Positions 50,337 through 58,591 of a stretch of 64,000 nt of DNA are shown piece by piece. The stretch spans positions 248,001 through 312,000 of the forward strand of contig NZ_RBVZ01000001.1 of NCBI RefSeq assembly GCF_004000435.1. Direction: 5' to 3'. Below the pieces are notes generated by a model. It worked only from the letters and a program-made list of their open reading frames with translations, had not been told where the DNA came from and did not search any database. Both the position numbers and the translations under genes were made by a program. Source of the stretch: Alexandriicola marinus (lineage in GTDB: Bacteria > Pseudomonadota > Alphaproteobacteria > Rhodobacterales > Rhodobacteraceae). Numbering within the stretch: the stretch's first letter is position 1; the number at the start of each line of letters is the position of its first letter.

Positions 50337-51701
50337 TCAGGCGCCGGGGTTGCAGGTCCCGAGGGACGCTTCCGCACCACCGAACTGCGGGTGGTCGGGC
50401 GCATAGGTGACCTGATCGACCGGCGTGATCTCGACGATCTCGAGAAGGTCGAACTCGTTCTCCGGGTTCTCTTTCCCTTTCACGACCAGCACGTCCTTGA
50501 AGCACTGGTGGTCTTCGGCGCGATAAAGCGTCGGGCCGTTGCCAAGTCCGTCGAACTCGAACCCTTCGAGAGCTTCGGCCACCGCACAGGGGTTGAAGCT
50601 GCCGGCACGGTTGACGGCATCTGCATAAAGCAGCGTCTGAACGTAGCAGGTATGTGCAGCCTGCGACGGCGGGAAGCCATACTTGGTGCCGAACGACCGC
50701 ACGAAGGCCTGCGAGCCCGCATCGGTCAGCGACCAGTGCCAGTTCGTCGAGCCGAAGATGCCTTTCACGTTGGCACCTGCGCCGCGCGCCATCAGGCGCG
50801 AATAGAGCGGAACCACGATCTCGAAGTTCTTGCCGTTGGCTTGCGCGTCACGCAGGCCGAACTGAACGGCGTTGGTCAGGGAGTTGACCATGTTGCCGCC
50901 ATAGTGGTTCAGAACCAGAACGTCGGCGCCGGACTGCAGAACCGGAGCGATGTAGGACGAGAAGTCCGTCTGGGTCAGCGGGGTCTTGACGGCGTTGACC
51001 GTCTCCCAGCCCATCGCCTCGGTCGAGGCGGTGATGGCTTCCTCGGTGGTGTAACCCCAGTTGTAGTCGGCGGTCAGGTGATAGGCCTTGCGGTCGGTGC
51101 CATAGGCGTTCGCCAGCACCGGAGCGAGGGCCGCGCCGGACATGTAGGAGTTGAAGAAGTGACGGAAACCGTTGGCCTTGCGGTCCTTGCCGGTCGTGTC
51201 GTTGGAGTGGGTCAGACCGGCCATGAAGATGATGCCGGCTTCCTGGCAGAGGGCCTGCACGGCCACGGCCACGCCCGAGGAGGATCCGCCGGTGATCATC
51301 ACCGCGCCGTCCTTTTCGATCATCGACCGGGCAGAGGCGCGGGCGGCGTCGGATTTCGTCTGGGTGTCGCCGGTGACATACTCGACGCGCTTGCCGAGGA
51401 TACCGGTGCCGTCCAGCGTCTGGGACGAGAACGTCGGGATCATCCCGCCGTCGCCGCCGCCGTTGAGGTGCTCGACCGCCAGTTCATAGGCGCGCAGCTC
51501 GTCCGCGCCTTCGTCGGCATAGGGGCCGGTCTGCGGAACGTTGAAGCCGAGCGTGACGGTGTCGCCCTGCGGTGCATTTGTGAACCCGGAATGGGCGTCA
51601 GCCCAGACCGCGCCGGTGAAGATCGTCGGCATGGCAAGGCCGGCACCGCCGAGGGCACCGGTCTTCAGCAGGCCGCGACGAGTAAACTTGGATTTGGACA
51701 T
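50337..51701 (-). CDS. livJ: Liv-type ABC transporter substrate-binding protein
   Basis: Periplasmic binding protein (type 1 fold) that delivers solute to the LivHMGF complex; 454 residues. The N-terminus SKFTRRGLLKTGALGGAGLA is a twin-arginine-type signal, so it may be exported folded. Later landmarks include VTLGFNVPQTGPYADEGADELRAYELAVEHLNGGG and ITGGSSSGVAVAVQALC. I chose the ATG at 51701, with GGAGG six bases upstream. Ligand specificity cannot be read; relatives of this size also bind amides or short-chain acids. It is the first gene of the liv operon and is divergent from the acyl-CoA-type regulator. Confidence 0.88.
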   Translation of the reverse strand: MSKSKFTRRGLLKTGALGGAGLAMPTIFTGAVWADAHSGFTNAPQGDTVTLGFNVPQTGPYADEGADELRAYELAVEHLNGGGDGGMIPTFSSQTLDGTGILGKRVEYVTGDTQTKSDAARASARSMIEKDGAVMITGGSSSGVAVAVQALCQEAGIIFMAGLTHSNDTTGKDRKANGFRHFFNSYMSGAALAPVLANAYGTDRKAYHLTADYNWGYTTEEAITASTEAMGWETVNAVKTPLTQTDFSSYIAPVLQSGADVLVLNHYGGNMVNSLTNAVQFGLRDAQANGKNFEIVVPLYSRLMARGAGANVKGIFGSTNWHWSLTDAGSQAFVRSFGTKYGFPPSQAAHTCYVQTLLYADAVNRAGSFNPCAVAEALEGFEFDGLGNGPTLYRAEDHQCFKDVLVVKGKENPENEFDLLEIVEITPVDQVTYAPDHPQFGGAEASLGTCNPGA

Positions 51702-51831
51702 ACATATCCTCCCTGTTGTCATCCGCTTGACTGGCCTCCTCCGACCAGGCAAGCGCACTCGCAAGAGCGCAGGGTCATTTGGGCGCGGATCCGAAAATTT
51801 CACAACAAGTCGCTCAGAACGCACACATATT

Positions 51832-51890
51832 CTGTAAAGACATGAACAGATTTCTTGGTTAATCTGTAAATTAGTTTTTTCGCAGCTGCG
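51832..51890. promoter_or_regulatory. candidate operators between livJ and the divergent regulator
   Basis: The 193-base divergent gap holds two CTGTAAA direct repeats (51832-51838 and 51864-51870, 32 bp apart) with an ACAGA half-site between, and a perfect palindrome CGCAGCTGCG (51881-51890) flanked by TTT and GAAA, ending four bases before the regulator's GTG. These are good candidates for regulator binding, but no known consensus was matched. Confidence 0.35.
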
Positions 51891-51894
51891 GAAA

Positions 51895-53223
51895 GTGCAT
51901 GATAAACAACAAGGATTTCCGACCTTGCCGAAACAGCTGACCGGGACCCGGATCCGTGACAGGCGCCTGGCGCGCGGGATGCGACAGGCCGATCTGGCGC
52001 GCGAGGCCGGAATCTCGGCCTCCTACCTCAACCTGATCGAACACAACCGCCGCAGAATCGGCGGCAAGGTTCTCAACGATATCGCGCGTCTGCTGGACGT
52101 GGACCCGTCGATGCTGGCCGAAGGCGCGGCCGAGACGCTGGTTGCCGACCTCGAGACGGCGGCCCGGTCCGCGCGGGCAGAGATCGACACGGCCGAACCC
52201 GCCGTCGATTTTGCCTCGCGCTTTCCGGGCTGGGCGGCCCTTGTCACGGCGCAGGCGGCCCGGATCGACACGCTCGAGGACAGGATCGCGGCGCTCAGCG
52301 ACCGGATCGCCCATGATCCGCAGTTGGAAACCGCGCTGCACGAAGTGCTTTCGGTCGTGACCTCGATCCGCTCGACCTCGTCCATTCTCGTGGGCAGTGA
52401 TGGGCTCGACCGCGACTGGGAAACCCGGTTCTACAAGAACATCTTCGACGACAGCCTGCGTCTGGCCGAAAGCAGTCAGGCGCTGGCCGTCTATCTGGAG
52501 GCCCCCGAGGGCGGGGGGGCGGCGGGCCTTGGTCCGGCCGAGGAATTCATCGCATGGCTCGACGAGCGGGGCCATCATATCCCCGAGCTTGAACTGCCCG
52601 ACGCCGATGTCCGGGCCTACATGGACCGGACCGATTGGCCGAGCGAGGCCGTGACCGCCGTCGCGCGCCCCTGGCTCGAAAGATATCGTGACGATGCCCG
52701 GGCCCTGCCGCTGGACCATTTTGCGGAGGCCGCCGCCCGCCATCACTGCCATCCCGGCGCATTGGCCGAGGACACCGGCGCGCCGCTTGCCCGCATCATG
52801 CGGCGGCTGGCGGCCCTGCCCGAAGCCGCGACGACGGGCCTGCCTGCGATCGGGATCGCCATCTGCGACGGGGCCGGAGCGCTGATCTACCAGAAACCCC
52901 TGCCGGGGTTCGAATTGCCGCAAACCGCGCCCGGCTGTCCGCTCCTGCCGCTCTATGGTGCGCTGTCACAGCCCGCGCGTCCGCTGCGGGCGGTGATTTC
53001 GCTTCCGGGCGGCTCGGCGCCCCGTTTGTCGGCCTATGCCGTGGCCGAACCGCGCGCTGCCGCGTCCTTTGATGCGCCCCCCGTCATGGAGGCGACGATG
53101 CTGGTTCTTGCCGACGCGCCGGCCGCGACGGCGCAGCCCGTCGGGCGCACCTGCCGGATCTGTCCGCGGCCGCGTTGCGCCGCGCGGCGCGAACCGGCGC
53201 TGGTGCCGATGACAGGAAGCTAG
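51895..53223 (+). CDS. XRE-family short-chain acyl-CoA-type regulator (DUF2083, ScfR/RamB-like)
   Basis: The 442-residue regulator has an N-terminal helix-turn-helix (about 18-72, IRDRRLARGMRQADLAREAGISASYLNLIEHNRR), then a central region and a C-terminal domain with a Cys-rich end (CRICPRPRCAARREP). This architecture is that of the RamB/PrpC-regulator (ScfR) group, which controls acetate and propionate genes in other bacteria. I used the GTG at 51895; a TTG at 51925 preceded by AAGGA is an alternative. It is divergent from livJ and close to acs, fitting control of small-acid use. Confidence 0.8.
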   Translation: MHDKQQGFPTLPKQLTGTRIRDRRLARGMRQADLAREAGISASYLNLIEHNRRRIGGKVLNDIARLLDVDPSMLAEGAAETLVADLETAARSARAEIDTAEPAVDFASRFPGWAALVTAQAARIDTLEDRIAALSDRIAHDPQLETALHEVLSVVTSIRSTSSILVGSDGLDRDWETRFYKNIFDDSLRLAESSQALAVYLEAPEGGGAAGLGPAEEFIAWLDERGHHIPELELPDADVRAYMDRTDWPSEAVTAVARPWLERYRDDARALPLDHFAEAAARHHCHPGALAEDTGAPLARIMRRLAALPEAATTGLPAIGIAICDGAGALIYQKPLPGFELPQTAPGCPLLPLYGALSQPARPLRAVISLPGGSAPRLSAYAVAEPRAAASFDAPPVMEATMLVLADAPAATAQPVGRTCRICPRPRCAARREPALVPMTGS

Positions 53224-53318
53224 GACCGGATAAATCAGGCTTTTGACATGGCTCTCTTTTCCCGCGATAAATTCCGCAGGGAGGCGGCTCCGATTTGCTC
53301 CGGAGCCGGAAAAGCCAT

Positions 53319-53687
53319 ATGCCGGGACGCGTTCTTCTTATCGAGGACGAACCGAATATCATCGAGGCGATCAGTTTCATCCTGACGCGCGATGGTTGGA
53401 CGGTTCATACACATTCCGACGGGGAGACCGCCGCGGAACGGGTGCGAAGAATGCCGCCCGATCTGGTGATCCTCGATGTGATGCTGCCGGGCCGATCCGG
53501 TTATGACATCCTGCGCGATCTGCGTGCCGATCCCGAGACACGGCTGCTGCCGGTCATGATGCTGACGGCGCGGGGCCAGACGAAGGATCGCGAACTGGCC
53601 GAGCAGCTGGGCGTCAATCTCTTCATGACCAAGCCGTTCTCCAACGCCGAGATCCTTGAACATGTCCGTTCGCTCGCCGGAACCTGA
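53319..53687 (+). CDS. stand-alone response-regulator receiver
   Basis: A 122-residue single receiver domain with acidic pair ED (9-11), phosphoacceptor Asp53 (LVILDVMLPG), Thr/Ser in MLTARG and Lys105 (MTKPFS). It has no DNA-binding or other output domain. It lies three bases before a two-TM protein gene and then the SLC5 histidine kinase, so it is the likely phosphorylation partner of that kinase; it could relay phosphate or act by protein contacts. Confidence 0.88.
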   Translation: MPGRVLLIEDEPNIIEAISFILTRDGWTVHTHSDGETAAERVRRMPPDLVILDVMLPGRSGYDILRDLRADPETRLLPVMMLTARGQTKDRELAEQLGVNLFMTKPFSNAEILEHVRSLAGT

Positions 53688-53690
53688 CCG

Positions 53691-54020
53691 ATGAGCGGCC
53701 CGGACCCGCGGACCACCTCTCAGTCCCGACGGGCGACCGTCGATGTCGACGCGCCGAACCCGGTTTTCCTTGAACAATCGGGCTATCGTCAGCGACGCCT
53801 GCGGGATGCGCTCCGGATGCTGCCGGTCTTCGGGGCCGTCCTGTGGCTGCTGCCGCTGTTCCGATCCGGCCCCGAGGAGGGCAGCGCACCGGGCAACGCG
53901 GCGATGCTGATCTATATCTTCGCGGTCTGGAGCAGCCTGATCGTCCTGGCCTGGTTCCTGTCGCGCAGACTGCGGTTCGATACGGATGCCGAAGATCGTG
54001 GCGGGGGCCGGCAGCCATGA
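53691..54020 (+). CDS. two-TM membrane protein of the CrbS-like cluster
   Basis: A 109-residue protein with a hydrophilic N-terminus (about 1-42), two hydrophobic segments (about 43-58 and 70-88) and an Arg/Asp-rich tail. No family is recognised. It starts three bases after the receiver gene and overlaps the kinase start by four bases (ATGA), so it is made together with the kinase and may be an accessory subunit of it; that is inference from gene order. Confidence 0.72.
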   Translation: MSGPDPRTTSQSRRATVDVDAPNPVFLEQSGYRQRRLRDALRMLPVFGAVLWLLPLFRSGPEEGSAPGNAAMLIYIFAVWSSLIVLAWFLSRRLRFDTDAEDRGGGRQP

Positions 54021-56704
54021 TCAACTTCAACCTTCTGGCCGGGATTTCGCTGGGCTATGTGGCGCTTTTGTTTCTTGTGGCGGCGCTGGCCGAGCGGCGG
54101 GCCCTTCGTGCCCCGTCAAGATGGCTGCGCTCTCCGCTGATCTATACGCTGTCGCTGTCGATCTATTGCACGGCCTGGACGTTCTACGGGGCGGTCGGAT
54201 ACGCGGCGCGATCGGGGCTGGAGTATCTGACGATCTACCTGGGGCCCAGCCTCGTCATGCTGGGCTGGTGGTGGATCCTGCGCAAGCTGGTCCGGATCGG
54301 GCGCACCCAGCGGATCACGTCGATCGCCGACCTGATCTCGTCACGGTTCGGGAAATCCACCTCGCTGGGCGTTATCGTGACCCTGCTCTGCGTGGTGGGC
54401 ATCACGCCCTACATCGCGCTTCAGCTCCAGTCGCTGGCCCTGAGCTTCGGCGTCTTTGCCGGGGCGGCCGGGGCCGACTGGGAACGCTCTGATTTCAACT
54501 CGGTGGCGCTGTGGGCCGCGGTGGGGCTTACGCTGTTCACCGTGCTGTTCGGGACCCGGAACCTTGATTCGAGCGAACGGCACAACGGCGTCGTGACCGC
54601 CATCGCGCTGGAAGCCGTGGTCAAGCTGGCGGCGCTGCTGGCGGTGGGCATCTTTGTGGTCTGGGGGCTGGGCGGAGGCCCCACGGAGGTGATGGACCGG
54701 ATCGCAGCCTCCGAGATCGGGGTCTGGGACCAATCGGCCGGGCGCTGGATGGGCCTGACCTTCCTCGCCGCGGCGGCATTCCTGTGCCTGCCCCGGATGT
54801 TCCATGTTCTCGTGGTGGAAAACAGCAGCGAGCGGCATCTTCTGACGGCAAGCTGGGCCTTCCCGCTGTATGTCCTGTTGATGAGCCTCTTCGTGGTGCC
54901 GATCGCGGTCGTGGGCCTTGAGTTGATGCCCGAAGGCGCCAACCCCGATCTCTTCGTGCTGACCGTCCCCTTGTCTCAGGGACAGGAAGGTCTGGCGACG
55001 CTGGCGTTTCTCGGCGGGTTTTCCTCGGCCACCTCCATGGTGATCGTGGCGACAATCGCGCTGGCCACGATGGTGTCCAACCATATCGTCCTGCCCCTTT
55101 GGCTGAGCAGCCGGCCCGCCGGCGGCGCGATGATGTCGGGCGATGTCCGCGCGATCGTGCTTGTCGCCCGGCGGTTCTCGATCGCGGGTGTGCTGGCGCT
55201 GGGCTATATCTATTACTACCTCTCGGGCGGCAGCGGGGCGCTGGCCTCGATCGGGCTGATCGCCTTTGTCGGGCTCGCGCAAATCCTGCCTGCGATGATC
55301 GGTGGCATCTTCTGGCGTGGCGCCACCCGGACCGGCGCGGCACTGGGCCTTGTCCTTGGCTTCGTGATCTGGCTCTGGACATTGTTCCTGCCCAGTTTCG
55401 GGGAAGGGGCGGTCATGTCGACGCAGGTGATGACCGAAGGGCCCTTCGGCATTGCTTTCCTGCGGCCAGAGGCCCTGTTCGGGACGATGGGGCTCGACCC
55501 GATCCTGCATGCGACCTTCTGGTCGCTGTTCCTCAATACCTTTGCCTTCGTTGTCGGATCGCTGGTGTCGTTCCCCACGCCGATCGAAAGGTTGCAGGGC
55601 GCGCAGTTCGTCAATGTGTTCGAACATTCGCCCGGCACACCGACGTGGAAACCTGCCGCCGGTCAGGCCGAGGATCTGCTGATCATGTCGCAGCGGATAC
55701 TGGGTGCGAACGAGGCGCAGGAGGCCTTTGAACGGGCCGCCGTGCTTCAGGGCAAGACCGGCTTTCTGCCCGATGTGACGCCGGAATTCGTGCAATCGCT
55801 GGAACGTCAGCTGTCAGGATCGGTTGGTGCCGCCACGGCACATGCCATGGTCAGCCAGGTCACCGAAGGGTCAAGCGTTTCGGTTCAGGACCTGATGGCC
55901 GTGGCAGACGAGGCCGCCCAGATCCTCGAATATTCCAGCAAGCTCGAGGCCAAGTCCGACGAGCTGGAACGCACGGCCCGTGCGCTGAGCGATGCCAACG
56001 AGAAGCTGACCGCGCTGTCGATCCAGAAAGATGCCTTCCTCAGCCAGATCAGCCACGAATTGCGCACGCCGATGACGTCGATCCGGTCCTTCTCCGAAAT
56101 CCTGCGGGACGGTGATCTCGATCCCGACGCGCAGGAGCGCTATGCCCAGATCATCCATTCCGAGGCGGAACGGCTGACGCGGCTTCTCGACAATCTGCTG
56201 GACCTGACGGTCCTGGAGAACGGCCAGGGCGTCATCAATCGCGAGCAGGGACAGCTGCGCGATCTTCTTGATCGAGCCGTGTCGGCCGCTTGCGGCGAAG
56301 GTGACAGGCTCCTGATCCGCCGCGACAGGGCCAGCGAGACGCTTGAGCTGGATACCGATCTTGACCGGCTTGTTCAGGTCTTTATCAACCTGATAGCCAA
56401 TGCCCTGAAATATTGCGATGCCGAACGGCCCGAACTGAAAATCCAGCTGCGCCGCCTGCGCGGAGCCTATGTGATCGATTTCATCGACAATGGCTCCGGT
56501 ATCCCCTCCGAAAGCCAGGATGTGATCTTCGAGAAATTCTCCCGGCTGGGCGATCAGGCCCGGGCGGGCGGTGCGGGGCTCGGGCTTGCGATCTGTCGCG
56601 AAGTCATGGAGCGGCTGGGTGGCCGGATCGCCTATCTGCCGGCGCAGGGCGGGGCCGCCTTTCGGGTCTGGCTGCCCCAGGCCCAGGCGATGGCCGCCCA
56701 ATAG
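54017..56704 (+). CDS. SLC5-type sensor histidine kinase (CrbS/CbrA-like)
   Basis: An 895-residue membrane sensor. Residues 1 to about 530 are a sodium/solute symporter (SLC5) domain with about 13 membrane segments. A STAC-type linker follows (about 560-650, LLIMSQRILGANEAQEAFERAAV), then a coiled coil (YSSKLEAKSDELERTARAL) and the kinase core: H680 in ISHELRTP, N box NLIANALKY and G boxes DNGSGIP and GAGLGLAI. No PAS domain is seen. CrbS of Vibrio and Pseudomonas controls acs, and acs is about 8 kb away here. The transporter part probably senses solute flux or binding. Confidence 0.9.
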   Translation: MINFNLLAGISLGYVALLFLVAALAERRALRAPSRWLRSPLIYTLSLSIYCTAWTFYGAVGYAARSGLEYLTIYLGPSLVMLGWWWILRKLVRIGRTQRITSIADLISSRFGKSTSLGVIVTLLCVVGITPYIALQLQSLALSFGVFAGAAGADWERSDFNSVALWAAVGLTLFTVLFGTRNLDSSERHNGVVTAIALEAVVKLAALLAVGIFVVWGLGGGPTEVMDRIAASEIGVWDQSAGRWMGLTFLAAAAFLCLPRMFHVLVVENSSERHLLTASWAFPLYVLLMSLFVVPIAVVGLELMPEGANPDLFVLTVPLSQGQEGLATLAFLGGFSSATSMVIVATIALATMVSNHIVLPLWLSSRPAGGAMMSGDVRAIVLVARRFSIAGVLALGYIYYYLSGGSGALASIGLIAFVGLAQILPAMIGGIFWRGATRTGAALGLVLGFVIWLWTLFLPSFGEGAVMSTQVMTEGPFGIAFLRPEALFGTMGLDPILHATFWSLFLNTFAFVVGSLVSFPTPIERLQGAQFVNVFEHSPGTPTWKPAAGQAEDLLIMSQRILGANEAQEAFERAAVLQGKTGFLPDVTPEFVQSLERQLSGSVGAATAHAMVSQVTEGSSVSVQDLMAVADEAAQILEYSSKLEAKSDELERTARALSDANEKLTALSIQKDAFLSQISHELRTPMTSIRSFSEILRDGDLDPDAQERYAQIIHSEAERLTRLLDNLLDLTVLENGQGVINREQGQLRDLLDRAVSAACGEGDRLLIRRDRASETLELDTDLDRLVQVFINLIANALKYCDAERPELKIQLRRLRGAYVIDFIDNGSGIPSESQDVIFEKFSRLGDQARAGGAGLGLAICREVMERLGGRIAYLPAQGGAAFRVWLPQAQAMAAQ

Positions 56705-56794
56705 AAGCCGGATTAGTCACTCGGTAACCGGTTGGGCCCTAAAGTCCTGTCAGGGCGCTCTCCGGCGCGCAAATCATCCCGGCAGGTCCCCGAC

Positions 56795-57778
56795 ATGACG
56801 GAAAATCAGGTTCTGCGCCGCCTGCTCAAGGCTGATGGCGCCGAGAAGACGGAAAAACCCGGTCGCATGACGCCGGGTCGCGTCTTGCGCACCTCGATGG
56901 CGCGGGCGGCGGATACCTCTGTGGGTCTGTCCCTGACCGTGCTTGGCGTCGCGGATGAAACCGCCAATCTCGAGGAGGCGGTGTCGCGCGCCGGCGAAGA
57001 AAGCCTCTTTCTTGCGGTGACCCGGTTTGACGAGACAATCGGTTATGCGGCCCTAGACGGCGAGACGCGCTCGGCGCTCGTCGAGATCCAGACCGTGGGC
57101 CGGTTGCGCGAGACAAAGGATGACGCCCGTCCCTTCACGGCCGGGGACGTCGAATTGTGCCGGCCGCTTGTAGATGCCTTTCTAAGGGAAATCAGGTGTC
57201 TGGCGGATGATACGCCACTTGAAGGCTGGACAAACGGCGCCTCCAGCGGGCCACGCATGTCGGGTGCGCGGGCGGTCGGACTTGCCCTGTCGGAGGGGCG
57301 CTACAGGGTTGTGCGCCTGACGCTGGATTTCGGGGTGGGCGAGCGGGAAGGCACGATCGCTCTGTGCCTTCCGGTGGTGCGCCGCTCATCCGGCCCCGAA
57401 CCCGAGCCCGCGCCACACGCAGATACCTTCGGGCGGGAGCTGCGTGCAAACGTGATGGATGCGCCCGCGCGCCTTCATGCAGTGCTTCACCGGGCAGAGA
57501 TGTCGCTTTCGGATGTCGAGGCCTTTCAGGTGGGTCAGGTCCTGCCATTGACCGGGATAACGCTGGCCTCGGTCCGGCTGGAAGGGCCGCGGCAGCGGCT
57601 ACTGGCCAAAGCGCGGCTTGGTCAGGTGTCGGGGTTGCGGGCCGTTCGGATCGAGCCTGCGCGGGGGGGCGACATGGCCGAGGCCGAGATCGCCGAGGCC
57701 TCCCGACCCGCGGTCGCGCCGCTGGATCCGACCGTTAGCGACCCTGAGGAACCGGTGGCACCGAATGCCCGCGCGTAA
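56795..57778 (+). CDS. FliM/SpoA-domain flagellar switch-like protein
   Basis: The 327-residue protein ends in a SpoA/FliN-type domain (about 225-300, MSLSDVEAFQVGQVLPLTGITLASVRL and LLAKARLGQVSGLRAVRI) preceded by a FliM-like middle region (SLTVLGVADETANLEEAV, then FLAVTRFDETIGYAALDGETRSALVEIQTVG). It lacks a clear N-terminal CheY-binding LSQ motif as in classic FliM, and no other flagellar gene is in the window. It could be a switch subunit or a type III-like C-ring protein. The ATG at 56795 has a weak site; I see no better. Confidence 0.7.
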   Translation: MTENQVLRRLLKADGAEKTEKPGRMTPGRVLRTSMARAADTSVGLSLTVLGVADETANLEEAVSRAGEESLFLAVTRFDETIGYAALDGETRSALVEIQTVGRLRETKDDARPFTAGDVELCRPLVDAFLREIRCLADDTPLEGWTNGASSGPRMSGARAVGLALSEGRYRVVRLTLDFGVGEREGTIALCLPVVRRSSGPEPEPAPHADTFGRELRANVMDAPARLHAVLHRAEMSLSDVEAFQVGQVLPLTGITLASVRLEGPRQRLLAKARLGQVSGLRAVRIEPARGGDMAEAEIAEASRPAVAPLDPTVSDPEEPVAPNARA

Positions 57779-57951
57779 GCCTCCGGATCGCGAGGGCTGG
57801 TCACCGCCGATGGTGTCCAGCACATCCAATCTCGGCAGTAACACGCCTCCGGGGGGCAGGGGCCGGTCGTCGCAATCGGCGGCGTTGCACCGCGGGGGCG
57901 ACACAATGGCGATGCGATTGCACTGGCCCGTCGCATCCCCTCATCGCGAAC

Positions 57952-58377
57952 TCAGGATCGGTCCGCCGCCTCGAGCATCGGGCGCAGTCTCGACAGATCG
58001 TATCCCGCCCGGGACGTGGCCTCGATGATCTCATCGACCGGAAGCGTTCCGGCCTGGCCCAGCGACCACACGATCGAGGACCGGTTTCCCGAGGCGCAAT
58101 AGGCAAGGACGGGCCCGTCGCTGTCGTCGAGTGCCTGTTTCTGAAGCTCAACCATCGCAGGGTTTAGCCCTGCGTGCGTGACAGGGTTGTCGATGAAGGT
58201 CAGCCCTGCGGCCTCTGTCGCGATCCGCAGCGTCTCGGCCTGCAATTCCATGGGCACCTCGTCATCGGGGCGGTTGCAGATCACCGTGCGAAACCCGGCG
58301 GCCACGATGTCGGGCAAATCCTCGGGTGCAATCTGGGGGGAGACGGCATAGCTGTCGGTGATCTTGCGGATATCCAT
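57952..58377 (-). CDS. TIGR01244-family sulfurtransferase/phosphatase-like protein
   Basis: A 141-residue paralogue of the protein at 18173-18502, with the same layout: SDSYAVSPQI near the start, VICNRPDDEVP, and a Cys loop YCASGNRSS. It carries a longer C-terminal helical tail (EIIEATSRAGYDLSRLRPML). AGGAG stands eight bases before the chosen ATG. It is divergent from the enoyl-CoA hydratase-like gene. Function is unknown. Confidence 0.82.
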   Translation of the reverse strand: MDIRKITDSYAVSPQIAPEDLPDIVAAGFRTVICNRPDDEVPMELQAETLRIATEAAGLTFIDNPVTHAGLNPAMVELQKQALDDSDGPVLAYCASGNRSSIVWSLGQAGTLPVDEIIEATSRAGYDLSRLRPMLEAADRS

Positions 58378-58591
58378 CGCATCGCTCCTGTTGCGGGCAG
58401 CCGGTCGGCCAGTTGGCACGGGGCGAGGCAAAAAAGGCCCTGTCGCCGCACAGATGTCAACATGGGCGCCGATCCGGACTTGCAAGGCGCGGGGCCACGC
58501 CTTCAAATCAGGGCGCGTCTTCGACATTACGCGGCGTGACAACAGGGGGGCAGGGGTGAACGTTCTGGATGATCCGGCGAGGGAGGGGCCC

